From positions 74,501 through 138,500 of the forward strand of contig JAOTON010001604.1 in assembly GCA_034440635.1 (NCBI GenBank): 64,000 nt of DNA, written 5' to 3'. Shown piece by piece: positions 36,630-47,149 of this stretch. The first letter of the stretch is position 1, and each line of letters begins with the position of its first letter. The notes beneath the pieces are model-generated. The model worked only from the letters and a program-made list of their open reading frames with translations, made no database searches and was not told the DNA's origin. The position numbers were made by a program, and so were the translations under genes. This DNA is from Lepas anatifera. Taxonomy: Eukaryota; Arthropoda; Thecostraca; Lepadidae.

Positions 36630-37031
36630 TGTTTCAGCGGCCGTGGAATCGACGTGGTACGATAAAGGAAGAAAGTAATTAAGGTTTTCTGTGCTGCAAT
36701 CGATTCTTAAACGTATCATATTCATTTGATATCATTTCTAAAAAGCCACTTTAAGAGTTTCGTCCACTTTTTAGGTCTGCATCACTGTGCATTGCTCCAA
36801 AAGGGACCATGATACCGGTAACCTATTAAATACGTCGAGCGAAGACTATTGTTTTCGTAGCTACGCCTCATTTATTGCGCTCTATACAGTACAAATGCAA
36901 CAAGAAGCTTCCCATGTAATGCAAATCCAAGTCACAGTCATCGCAATAAGCGTTGGTGATTCTCCCCTCACAAAATGTCCAATACGCCGACACCACCGCC
37001 GCCCTAGATTATCAGTTCAGACCTCAAGTGT
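36630..37031. other. Unassigned spacer
   Basis: Nothing recognised. Confidence 0.4.
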
Positions 37032-37035
37032 TTGA

Positions 37036-38046
37036 CCGGCGCCCCACCGGGGGTCCGGCGCCACCTTCGCCCCACCGGGCCATCGATCTCTAACTCCGAA
37101 AAAATGGATATTAGCGTAAATCTGCAAAGTGCATTAGAAAGCTCGTGTAAATTTAGCAAGAAATTACTTCGCATGTTTAAGCGCCCAGGTCAATGGCTTG
37201 ACCTCCAGAGGTCTAGTTAGGTCACAACTGGCTATTTCCACTAAAATATGCCATGCTTAAGCAAACTGGACATAGCTCTCATGCTGTTAGAGCTATTGCA
37301 ATCTGGTACAGTACATATGGTAAGAGAATTCCAGACCTTTTTCTGATATGTGTAACATAATGAACTCCCGCTAGTAACTTGACCTCCAAAGGTCACCTCG
37401 TGACCTAATATGACCTGAGGTCACGAAAGGTCCAAAAGTGACCTTGCAGTATATTAAATAAAAGCTAGTAAAGGAACGTACACAATTATGTTTATTTCAG
37501 CGCTCTAGTTTGATTAGGCCAAACGTTATTGTCAAAATACTGTTTTGACCCCTGGTGACCTGTGATGACCTTAGATTGGTCAAAGGGCAAATATCCTCCC
37601 TGGAATCCGTGAAAAGGTGTCCAAGAATGCTTTTCTGAGCAGTCTGAGCATTTGAAATAATTTTTTGACATTTAGATCATAAGACAGCTTTTCCCCATGC
37701 TTTTTCAATGAGAGAGGACACCTCCTAACCTGACCTCAGGTCACGAAATTGAAAAATCCTGGATATAAATTTTGTAGACCCTGGAGGGATCATGAAGTGT
37801 ATGGAGTTTAAAATTGATCGGCTTAGAAATGTACCTAAGGTAGAGCTCAAATTTGAAGTGAGGTGACCTTCGTTGACCTCGCCCCGTGACCTCCCCCTGT
37901 GTGACCCAGGGTTAAACATTTCAGGGATGGTGGAGAAAATTATGGGGTGATAGATAGAGCCCTCAACCGCGGTGTTGCGCCTCGACGTTTTTCTGCTATC
38001 CCGAAAAAACCTTAGGGGCCATCGATGGCCCCCGGTTGGGCGAGGA
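37036..38046 (+). mobile_element. TTAA/AGGTCA superfamily, family G, copy G2 (full length)
   Basis: 1011 bp, left flank TTGA (mutated TTAA) 37032-37035, right flank TTAA 38047-38050. Left: CGCCCCACCGGGGGTCCGGC, GCCACCTTCGCCCCACCGGG, decayed CCATCGATC. Right: perfect GGGGCCATCGATGGCCCC, then GGTTGGGCGAGG. The core has GACCTCCAGAGGTC, GGTCACCTCGTGACC and GACCTGACCTCAGGTCACG arrangements. No coding frame. Confidence 0.88.
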
Positions 38047-38050
38047 TTAA

Positions 38051-38390
38051 TATGGTGCAAGTCTTTGACCTTCGACCATTGGTAGCTTTTGTCGTTCAGT
38101 GTCTTCTTGATGAAGTTGGAATGCGCCTTCCGAAACATCTCCACGCCTTGCAGCAGTTTTCTGAGCTGGTCGTCCCTGGTAAGAATCTTGCTGTACGTTG
38201 TGCTGGTGCCGCAGTACCTCTTGGAGTGCTCAGGAAATGTGCTGGGCAGGCACGGCTGGTACACCGCCGAGCCAGCCTGTATCCTCGCCCACAAACCCCT
38301 CAGCATTACTCCCTCGAGAAGCTCAGCTTCAAGAATCTCACATCCATGGCCGAACTGGCCAACCTGTGCGGCCCTAACGTCTTCATGCCC
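38051..38390 (-). pseudogene. Unidentified coding-like island between two TTAA elements
   Basis: About 340 bp unlike any repeat here. The minus strand is open from 38306 to the TTAA and beyond, with a translation of non-repetitive, globular composition including SAVYQPCLPSTFPEHSKRYC and LRKLLQGVEMFRKAHSNF. A second frame upstream (38306-38400) reads MKTLGPHRLASSAMDVRFLK before a stop, so a frameshift may separate two parts. I do not recognise the family. It could be an exon, a processed gene fragment or DNA captured by an element. Confidence 0.4.
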
Positions 38391-38400
38391 TTAATATAAA

Positions 38401-38994
38401 CACCCGCCCCGGTGGGCCTCCGAGCCACCTTCGCACTGGTGGGGTTGGGGTGTTCGAACACCCCCTCGATCATAATGCCATGACAGTTCAAAGAAGGTGG
38501 CATGTTAGAGAAAAGTTTCCGGGCTCAAGCGTCTGACAGAGTGAAGTAAAAATCATTTCTTTGGCATCATTCGCTTTATCTCGTTACGGCAAATCGAAAT
38601 ATGTATAATATGACTATACTAGGTCAAAACTTAACAATAGCCTTATCTAAGGTCAGTTCAAGGTCACTATCCAATCTAGCATAGTCAATATGCATATCAA
38701 TCGACTCACAATGCCAATCTGAACGGAATTGTATCAAAATAAAAGTTGTACCATTATATCCTGCAAAGTTATTGACAAAGGTCTGAAACCTGCCTTAGTA
38801 GCCCCAGATGAATTATCAAAGGTCACAGGTCAAACATTGCAGCATGAGCCTGGAAAGGGGTTCAGGATCATACGATGTGAAAAATATAAAGGTATTCGCA
38901 GCTGTACCTACACAGAAAAACAGCACAAGTTCTATTGGTGCCGACAGAAAAACTCAAGTGGGAGGGGTGTTCAAACACCCCCAACAGGGCGAGG
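38401..38994 (+). mobile_element. TTAA/AGGTCA superfamily, family C, copy C4
   Basis: 594 bp. Starts CACCCGCCCCGGTGGGCCTC (flank ATATAAA, no intact TTAA) with GAGCCACCTTCGCACTGG and a perfect palindrome GGGGTGTTCGAACACCCC. The right end repeats the palindrome as GGGGTGTTCAAACACCCCC, next to CTAG in place of TTAA. The left interior is deleted. It contains AGGTCACAGGTCA, a 1-bp-spaced direct repeat, near 38819. Confidence 0.88.
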
Positions 38995-39240
38995 GCTAGG
39001 TACAGGGGTCTCCTAGGTAGGGAAGTATAGGTCCTCCTTTATAGCTTATGGGGCATCTTGCGTATGCTTATTAGAAGGCCTTCTTTATAAACAGAGAGGC
39101 TGGCTTATTTGATGCTCAAGGGGTTATTTCAAACTCTAGGTATCAAAGGAGGCCTCCTGAGTCAAGCGGAGAGCTAAAAAAATCAATGGGGGCCATGACC
39201 CCCATGCAGGTGACACCCCTGCCCGTATCTAACACTAGCA
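38995..39240. other. Unassigned spacer
   Basis: Nothing recognised. Confidence 0.35.
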
Positions 39241-39732
39241 CACTGATATAAAAATCCTGTACCCACAGCTCAGCCGGCCCATTGGGCGGTATGAATACCG
39301 GATGAATATATTAAAGGTACTATCACTGGTGTCAATGGGAACCTTTTGGAGGTGAGGCCACTTGACCTGTCGTGCTGAGGTGAGCCGAGATAAGTCAAAA
39401 TTAACCCTGGGCCCGTTGGGGGTGTTTGAACACCCCCCCCGGGATTTTCCGGCGGCACAACAAAACGACGGCGGCGAATTGAACGACGGCGCGTTTTTCG
39501 CTATCCCGCAAAGGAGCCGAGTTCAAGGGGGCGGGTGTTTGAACACCCCCTCACTTCAGGGCGAAGGTGGCTCGGAGGCCCACTGGGGCGGGTGTTAAAG
39601 GGGTTTCTTAATTCGCGCAATCGATCAAGGGTGAAGTATACCAGGTGCGGCGGCGCTTCGCACCACTGTTTCCTGGCGGCGTGGGAAGATTCCGAAGGAA
39701 TGTTTAGACACCCCTCCCCCACCGGAGTGAGG
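39241..39732 (+). mobile_element. Family C-like host fragment carrying insert C6
   Basis: Left part (ATAAAAATCCTGTACCCACA, GAGGTGAGGCCACTTGACCT) and right part (GCGCAATCGATCAAGGGTGA, GCGGCGGCGCTTCGCACC, CCCACCGGAGTGAGG next to TTGA) are collinear with the right half of C7. They are split by the 190-bp element at 39405-39594. Confidence 0.72.
39405..39594 (-). mobile_element. Minimal family C element C6 (190 bp)
   Basis: Complete ends without a core: TTAA 39401-39404, CCCTGGGCCCGTTGGGGGTG, palindrome GGTGTTTGAACACCCCCC, GGCGGC hairpin region, CGTTTTTCGCTATCCCGC, second palindrome GGGTGTTTGAACACCCCC, GGCGAAGGTGGCTCGGAGGC, TTAA 39595-39598. It contains no AGGTCA. An internally deleted derivative that still inserted at TTAA. 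Confidence 0.88.
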
Positions 39733-39736
39733 TTGA

Positions 39737-40145
39737 ACTCCACAGACAGTCACTGAATACAGCGGATTCATAAAATGTTCCTAACATATATATACCTTAT
39801 GTACGTACAAGCAATACACACGGCGCTGGTTGTAGATCCAGACCATACGACAAAAAGCCTCAGCCGTTCCTGATTGAGCGTTGCGGTATTTTATCGCTTC
39901 ACAGCTCCAAACTCTGTGGGGTCAGCTGGTGGTGCGACATAATCACCGGAAGAATATACAGAGCTGCCGTCGGTCAAGACACAAGCCCCTGCAGGTGTCA
40001 CTTGATAGTTGACGATCCCGGCCCATGAATAAATAATGCAACGGCGAACGTGAGCCATAACCCTACTCGAGATCTTTTTCCTGGGATCCCTCTTAGGCCA
40101 TATCCAAAAGAGGGCTAACATTTTCCCGGTCTGGCAATGTGAAAA
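39737..40145. other. Unassigned spacer
   Basis: Nothing recognised. Confidence 0.4.
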
Positions 40146-40149
40146 TTAA

Positions 40150-40369
40150 TGCGTGCATTGACGGGGAGGGCCCGCCCCCTTCGCTTTTTGTAAATATAAT
40201 GAAAACGGCGGTGCGTAAAGCCACTGCACTTGGTGTACCTTTTTATCATTTTTTCAATTTTGGCCAACATTTGAATGCTGAGTCATCTCAGGTCAGGTCA
40301 CTAGTGCTGGTCAAGGGAACTCACCCCCCTTCATGGCGAAGGTGGCTCGGAGGCCCGCCGGGGCGGGTG
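40150..40369 (-). mobile_element. Short hybrid B/C element
   Basis: 220 bp after TTAA 40146-40149. The left end is family B (GCGTGCATTGACGGGGAGGG) with a B-like interior (CATCTCAGGTCAGGTCACTA). The right end is family C (TGGCGAAGGTGGCTCGGAGG, CCGGGGCGGGTG) next to TTAC. The family C palindrome is lost. Confidence 0.75.
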
Positions 40370-40534
40370 TTACAGCTTTCTGGATGATTTTCCGACTCGT
40401 GAAGATACGTCGTAAAGTGGATTTCAATATCAAATATGATTAACAACTTACGAGGCGAGCAGGAATAAGGGGATCCTCATCCAATCAGTATCCATACCTC
40501 TTGTACTGAAGGGTGATTAGAATGGGCGTATTAA

Positions 40535-41509
40535 CACGCGCACTGGAGGGGGCCTCAGAGGCCCCTCCACCTATTTTTCCAAGGTGGCCGGAGAACCACT
40601 CGTAGCTTAAAGAACGTTGCTTGGCCAAATTTAATAAATTGAATGGCGCATTGATTAGTGCAATAATTTTGAAAATCGGTCGAATTTTTTATTTATAGGC
40701 TTTCAAAGTCAGACCTGCATTTTGAGATCGCCACAATAGCGCGGTCTGACTAACGCGGTCTGACTTTCTTTCGTTGGAGACCGAGTGGTGACGTCATAAC
40801 GCCATATAAACGGGATGATGTGTCAAGGGCACCTCTCATCAAGATCAAGGTCAAGGTCAAAGGTCACAGGTCAAGGTCATGTCAGCACTTTCAAGTCATC
40901 GACCCCAGAGCCTCCGGTCAAATGGCGTTGCCCGGTTTGACGTATATTATAATATGACGTCATAGCTAAGGTAACTTAATGTAAGGGTCAAGGTCAAAGG
41001 TCATGGGTAAATGTCAATCCTCATTTTCCAAACAGTTGCTATATTGCTTGTTATAGTGTACATACATTATATGCGGTATACCATATTGTGACCTCATAGA
41101 TCAATGACCTTTGAAAGACCTTGACCCCAAAATTATAGGAAAGATTCTTTGCAACCTTCCCTCTATGAATCTGGTCCGTATTTAGCTTATGCCCTTCTTA
41201 TTTCGCATCATAATGACATTTCCTGACAGGTCCCCAGCAAGGCCCATATTTTAACTTCATTGCCTCGTTTGACCCTGCAAAAATTTGACCTAGGTCAATG
41301 AAAATTGGCTATGACGTAGATTACAATAACCCCCACCTGCCCATGAACCGAGGTTTTTCTACGCCTGCAGGCGTAGACGTGTTAGTGTTAGTTTCTGACT
41401 AACACATGTGTTAGCTTCATGACTAACATGTTAGGTTCTGAGATCTTAGCGAGGCCACCAGGCCCCTCTTCAGTGTGCGATAGTGCCTGACTCCTCTCCA
41501 GTGCGGGTG
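40535..41509 (+). mobile_element. TTAA/AGGTCA superfamily, family D, copy D3
   Basis: 975 bp between TTAA 40531-40534 and TTAA 41510-41513 (shared with B6). Left palindrome GGGGCCTCAGAGGCCCC, then CCAAGGTGGCCGGAGAACC. The core includes five consecutive AGGTCA half-sites at 40848-40879 (feature below). Near the right end a GTTAG(T/G)TTCTGA-type short repeat (about 41375-41440) expands the element. Confidence 0.9.
40848..40879 (+). promoter_or_regulatory. Five tandem AGGTCA half-sites (candidate nuclear-receptor cluster)
   Basis: AGGTCA occurs at 40848, 40854, 40861, 40868 and 40874, with spacings 0, 1, 1 and 0 bp. This yields two perfect 1-bp-spaced direct repeats and overlapping TCAAGGTCA monomer sites of the type bound by NR5A/ERR-class receptors. 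Sequence match is certain; binding is inference. Confidence 0.6.
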
Positions 41510-41513
41510 TTAA

Positions 41514-42088
41514 CACGCGAATTGACGGGTGTCTGAGCCACCTTCGCTTTGACGGGGTGCAGGAGTACACCCCCCTAAGATCTCAAGAACCATGCTAAGA
41601 AGCGGAAAACGGTAAATGCTGTTGGATAGCCCATTAAAATAGCTATAGAAAACATTCGAACCATTTTTGTCAAGTCACATTTAAGGTCACTAGGGATCAA
41701 GGCATGCCACCACAGGGATAACATGTAAATGAAGGTTTTCAATCATCACGTCTGAACTAGTAAAGATAGAGTGAAACAATCTAGACCATTGGAATCCTTG
41801 CAGTAAGTCGAATTTAATGATATATGATATGATCTTGCTAGATCATATCAGGCTAAATCTAGGATTTGACATGATCTGAGGTCAGGTAAAGGTCATATTA
41901 GGTCAAAATGCATATAATTAAAACTGTAAGGATGTTGAAAACCTAATGCCGTTAAAATAAGCGCTCTACCACCATCGATTAGTAAGTTATTCAGTTTAAA
42001 AAAAAATCCCTATGTCTTTCCAATAGAGTTCACGGCTCGTACCTGACCTTAGATCATTATATAAAAAGTCCCGGAACATATTTCTGGT
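41514..42088 (+). mobile_element. TTAA/AGGTCA superfamily, family B, copy B6 (3'-truncated)
   Basis: Begins CACGCGAATTGACGGGTGTC at the TTAA shared with D3, then GAGCCACCTTCGCTTTGACG, a decayed palindrome, and the B core to CCCGGAACATATTTC. The right third is missing. Confidence 0.85.
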
Positions 42089-42446
42089 TAGTACCCATGT
42101 TGCTCGTTAGTCTTCGTGTTTTTTCTTAAATTGAAACTTTCTGTAAAGATGTTACTCATCGTGCTGTTGTGGCCTTGCTATGACATTAATTTTGTTTAAT
42201 GATAATGAGGGTAATCCAATTTGTTTACCGCAGTCTACTTCAGCCTCAAGAAAAATAACATAATCATAACTTTGTATTAGGACACAAACATTAAACAATA
42301 ATCACGTTCACCATTTTTTCGGACACACATGAAATGCCTTTAATGAACAGTCCTCTCCCATATCGCCCAGGAGCGGTCTAGGCTTACACTTCAAGCACAT
42401 GCCGCTGTCGTCAGAGATAGCAGCCCTCGTTTACTTTGGATATATA
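42089..42446. other. Unassigned spacer
   Basis: Nothing recognised. Confidence 0.4.
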
Positions 42447-43261
42447 CAGGGTGTTTCATAAAGAATGATATTTTTGAATTAATCATAATGCAGTTATAAA
42501 TAGGTTGTTGTGGTATGATTTACATATCGATCGAGAGCAAATTTTGGGACATTTACGATTATGTGTATTTTGATAACTGTTTTGATATTTTTACTAGTTA
42601 AAAGAAGTCTTAAAAATGAGTTGAAAAATAGTGTTTATTTTGTCTTCATCGAAAATGTTCGTAGAAATCACGCGCGTATCACGTGACAAGTATCACGCCA
42701 ATGACACTGCAAACATTACATCGTCACTGCGGTACATCACAGTCCACACGCACATTGCCCCTGGAAATTAATTCTAAAATACACACCTCTCAAGCTTAGG
42801 AAAGCTCGGGTCCAAGCAAGCAATCCCCAATTGGTCCGTGTCCCTTGTTCTGCGGTGAACAGTGGCGTCTTTTGCGCTGTGTCCGCCGTTTCCAGTCATT
42901 TATATGGAAGGTAAGCCAATGAGCCATATGAAGTTTGAGCCAAAGACTTTAAACCTGAAGTACTACTGAAACTTGTGCCTTTGATGTGCATGCTCATGTG
43001 CCATTTTTGTGTGCTAAAGCCTTTTTAGAGTGCTGCCAGTTCCGTTTTCTCAAGTATAAGCCGGCATGTACCTATTATGTTTCTTGCATAATTTTTCTGA
43101 GTACATTTAAGACGGGGGAAAATATTTTATGTAAATTAAACATGTTTGTATAAAAATGTCCCACAATTTATCATTAGAATGAGCGTTTTGTGGGTGGATT
43201 TGAAGAATTTTTAGTCATTAACTGAACATTTAAAAAATATCATTCTTTTTGAAACACCCTG
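42447..43261. mobile_element. 815-bp terminal-inverted-repeat element, unclassified
   Basis: Ends CAGGGTGTTTCATAAAGAAT and, reversed, CAGGGTGTTTCAAAAAGAAT. The inverted repeats run about 29 bp with one mismatch. Flanks (TATATA and AATGGC) show no clear duplication. No coding frame, so probably non-autonomous. I do not assign a superfamily. Confidence 0.75.
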
Positions 43262-43486
43262 AATGGCACATAATGCTTCTCACTACTTCATCAACTTTGC
43301 ATAGCAGGGCTGTTCTGCGCGGCCAAACTTGGGGCTTCAGTGCCTGTTGCCGTCCTCTAGCTGACACTCATGGACTCCTGGTTTTGGCCACCAGTACAAT
43401 GAATGCCTGAAACGTCGCAGCCCCAGTATGCTTCTTCACTCTCGCCAGCTCTCAGCGGAGTCTGTCGGTCATCAGAATCAGCTTAA

Positions 43487-44330
43487 CACGCGCATTGACG
43501 GGGGTACCCGCCCCCCTCGGGTTTTTCGGAGATAGCAAAAAAAACGGCAGCGCGTAGCGCCGCCCTACTTGGCATACTTTTTCCCTCATCATTTTTACAA
43601 CTTTTGTGGAAATCTTAAGGTTAGGTCATCTCAGGTCAGGTCACCAGTACAGGTCAAGTGACCTGACCTCAAAAAGTTTAAGACAGCATAAGTCAGAGCA
43701 GAGTGAATTTATCCGATTGAAACTCATATCACATAATGGGCCTACTGAGTTCTCTAAAATATGTTCCGGTATTTTTGATATCGATGACCTAAGGTCAGGT
43801 ACGAGGCATGGCCTCTCCATTGGAAATACATGGTAAAAATTGTTTTTACTGAATAACTCGGTAACGGATGATAATAGAGCGTTTATTAGAGCCGCATTAG
43901 ACTCGCCTTGGCTTTGCAGTTCTTATGATATGCATTTTATATAATTTGACCCTGACCTGACCTCAGGTCAGGTCAAATCTTTGATTTGACCTAGCAAAAA
44001 CAAATCATATATCATTCAATTCGGCTTGCTGCGAGGATTCATAGAGTTCAAGTCGTTTTGCTCTATCTTTACTTGTTCAGATGTAATGGCCGAAAAACTT
44101 AATTTACATGTTATCCCTATGACGGCATGTGACGGCATGTTTTTGACCTCTGGTGACCTTAAATGTGACCTGACAAAAAATGATTCAAATATTTTCGATG
44201 GAGAAGCGGATGGGCTACCCAACGCCGTTTACCCTTTTTGCTACTTATCGTGGTTCTCGAGATCTTAGGGGGCGGGTACCCGCCCCCTCGTCAATCCGAA
44301 TGTGGCTCAGACCCCCGGTCAATGCGCGTG
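43487..44330 (-). mobile_element. TTAA/AGGTCA superfamily, family B, copy B7 (full length)
   Basis: 844 bp between TTAA 43483-43486 and TTAA 44331-44334. Ends CACGCGCATTGACGGGGG and, reversed, GTCAATGCGCGTG. Palindromes GGGGTACCCGCCCCC and GGGCGGGTACCCGCCC. Hairpin GGCAGCGCGTAGCGCCGCC. Inverted pair AGGTCA-AG-TGACCT at 43651-43664; everted TGACCTCAGGTCAGGTCA near 43965. Confidence 0.92.
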
Positions 44331-44334
44331 TTAA

Positions 44335-44603
44335 GTCGTTTTGCTCTATGTTTACTTGTTCAGATGTAATGGCCAAAAACTTAATTTACATGTTATCCCT
44401 ATGACGACATGTTTTGACCTCTCGTGACCTTAAAGGTGACCTGAAAAAATGGTTCAAATATTTTCGATGGAGAAGTGGATGGGCTGCCCAACGCCGTTTA
44501 CCGTTTTTCTCTACCTACCGTGGTTCTCGAGATCTTAAGGGGGGCGGGTACCCGTCCCACCTCGTCAAAGCGAAGGTGGCTCAGACCCCCGTCAATGCGC
44601 GTG
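44335..44603 (-). mobile_element. Family B terminal segment repeated after B7
   Basis: 269 bp nearly identical to 44052-44330 (GTCGTTTTGCTCTATGTTTA, ACATGTTATCCCTATGACG, GGGCGGGTACCCGTCCC, GTCAATGCGCGTG), ending at TTAA 44604-44607. It lies directly after the TTAA of B7, giving a two-fold repeat of the element end. Confidence 0.85.
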
Positions 44604-44607
44604 TTAA

Positions 44608-45802
44608 CCCTTGCCCCGGTGGCGGGTACGAGCCACCTTCGCCCTGGTGGGGGGCTAAAAAAGACCCCCCACGATCTCAAAAACTAAGAGAGCTAGAAAA
44701 AAGCGCAAAACGGCAATCGAAAGCTCTTCGAAAATGATATCGAAAATACTTCGGTCATTTTTCTTGTCAGGTCAATATCAAGGTCACCAGAGGTCAAAAT
44801 AGGTCAAAATCGCTAATATGAGGCGTACTAAGAAAACCTCCTATATCTCAGAAACTATGATAGCTAGAAACATTTTTCTAACACCATTCGAAAGCTTTTG
44901 AGATGCGCTTTCATTACAGTGGCATTCATTTTCGTGTCAGGTCAAAGCCTAGGGAGCTACAGGTCACTAAATATTGGGCATATTCTTGGGAATGTCCATA
45001 GCCACCCATGCATAAAGGCGTTTACTTTTTCGCTAATAGCTTCCAAACCAAACAAGATACAGCCATAGTTTATGCACCATTGCAATCCTCTCGTCAATAC
45101 GAATCGAATGATATATGATATTGCTATGCCAGGTCAAATTTAAGAATTTCACCTGACCCAGGTCAACGGTCTGACCCAACTTGACCTGGTATAGTCATGA
45201 TGTATATCATCTGACTTCCAGTGACTATACAAACACTTTGGTGACAAAATAAAGCTCTATCTTAGTTTATTCAAAATTTATAGAGAAAAACACCAAAAAA
45301 TGCTTATTTGACCTAAGGTGACCTTTTAAAGGTCACAAGTCAAAAATTTTGGTATCAGCTTCAGAAATGGGCTAAGAGCAAGTCGCAACCGATGTTTGAA
45401 GTTGATTCCATCCATACTTACTGAGAAAAGCTCATTTCGTGATTTTCCCCATGCATTGTCAATGGGGAGGTCATGCTCTGCACATGACCTTAGGTCACCA
45501 ATATAAAAAATCCCGGAACAAATGTTGTAGCTCCTGGTGGGCCCAAGATGTGGTATGAGTTTCAACTTGATCGATTAACCCTTCTTTTAGTTATGCCGTC
45601 CTAAGTATTTTTTTGAGGTGAGGTCACTTCACCTGACCTGGTGACCTGACCTGATATGACCTTGAGCCAAAATTTTCAGGAAAAATGTAAAAATGATGAA
45701 GAAACAGCTAGACCAAGTTTGGCGGCGCTGCGCGCCGCTGTTTTTTGGTCACTTTGGAAAAACCCGAGGGGGGTCTAAAAGACCCCCCCACCCGGGCGAA
45801 GG
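44608..45802 (+). mobile_element. TTAA/AGGTCA superfamily, family A, copy A3 (full length)
   Basis: 1195 bp between TTAA 44604-44607 (shared with the family B segment) and TTAA 45803-45806 (shared with a MITE). Collinear with A1, including GAGCCACCTTCGCCCTGG at the left, GGCGGCGCTGCGCGCCGC at the right and stem GGGGGTCTAAAAGACCCCCC. Confidence 0.92.
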
Positions 45803-45972
45803 TTAAAGGGAGATACGCGAAAAAATTATTATTGTGGTTTCTTGCTATTTGAAAAATCCTGATTACGAAACTGTCAATTATGTTTGTATCCTCGGCAAAA
45901 TTTTGGGAGGCCACTCACTTATTATCGAAATAGGTTAACAGTTCCGATAAAATGCAGAAACCTTCACCTATC

Positions 45973-47149
45973 CAGTGGCGGATCTAGCCGGTTGGTTTGG
46001 GAGGGGCAAACCAAAGTCAAAAGTCGAAAAGAAAAAAACGTCACGTCGTGAAAGATGCGCTACAATATCACTTCCAGGAATTTTTTTTAGAATTTTGGGT
46101 ATTTGAGGCGGAAAGCAAAAAAACGTCACGGGTTGAAAAATATGGGCTAGAGATACTTTTTTCCCGTCCGAGGCCAAATATTTACACTGAACTTAACTGT
46201 TTCTGTTTGAAGTTGAGAGTTAAAGGGAGATACGCGAAAAACAAATTTATTGGCTACATCAAAAGGTCACAAAAAGTTGTCTCAGAAGTCCTACTCTCAT
46301 TTTTGCGAATTCGGCCTAAAAATGCCTTAAAACTGCTGTCAAAGTCAACATTTCTAGACGACTTTACCGGTACACCTCATATCGGTTTAAATGACGTATT
46401 CCCGGCTAAGGCTATCAATTTCTCTAAAAATTAGGTCTGATCTATCCTAAACACTGATGTAGAACTTTGGACTACTACAGGAAAAAAATTAATTAAGAAA
46501 AGCAGCATCCAAAAACTCTTTTGAAACAGAAATATAGGGCTTAAAAGGAATCACAATTGACCAATCAGAACGTACAGCCACCTCATAGGGAGGTCACGTG
46601 ACCTTTCTGACGCAAAATCCTCGTCATCTTGGGGCGGAAGCAGAAGACGATTCAAGACCCGAGGTACGAAACGGCTGAAGACTGGAGTAATGATGTTTTT
46701 GCCGTTTCTAGGGCAAACTAATTCATTTTGTATTTTTAAAGGCTTTGTAAAATTAATTCAAATACGAATACAGGAGAACAGACATTTTTATTACAAACAA
46801 ACATTACTTTTTAACTTTAAATAGTTTTCGAAAAGTAAGTGATGGATATAGGTTTCATCATTTTATCGGAACTGTTAACCTATTTCGATAATAAGTGAGT
46901 GGCCTCCAAAAATTTTTCCGAAGATACAAAAATAATTGACAGTTTCGTAATCAGGATTTTTCAAATAGCAAGAAACCACGATAATAATTTTTTCGCGTAT
47001 CTCCCTTTAAAGCACCAGAATCTTGCTTATAAACTAAAAAGGAGTCGGGGAAAAAAGGAGGTCGATCACTTTGGGGGGGCAAAAACGTAGTTTTGCCCCG
47101 AGCTTTCCGTTTGGGGGGCAAATGCCTTTCCCCCTTGGATCCGCCGTTG
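45973..47149 (+). mobile_element. hAT-type MITE hAT-1, copy 3, inside M1
   Basis: Starts CAGTGGCGGATCTAGCC and ends GGATCCGCCGTTG. Flanking duplication CACCTATC (45965-45972) and CACCCTTC (47150-47157), 6 of 8. It is itself split by an M1 copy at 46224-47006, inserted in the AGTTGAGAGTT site that copy 1 shows intact. Confidence 0.9.
46224..47006 (-). mobile_element. TTAA MITE family M1, inner copy (intact, 783 bp)
   Basis: Same terminal inverted repeat AGGGAGATACGCGAAAA at both ends, between TTAA 46220-46223 and 47007-47010, in opposite orientation to the outer copy. Shared blocks include GCAAGAAACCACGATAATAA (reversed in the outer copy) and CCGTTTCGTACCTCGGGTC (reversed here). Confidence 0.93.

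Noticed and set aside
37725..38306. 193-codon minus-strand open frame
   Set aside because: Its second half is read through family G terminal sequence. Only the 38051-38306 part looks protein-like, so it is not one gene.
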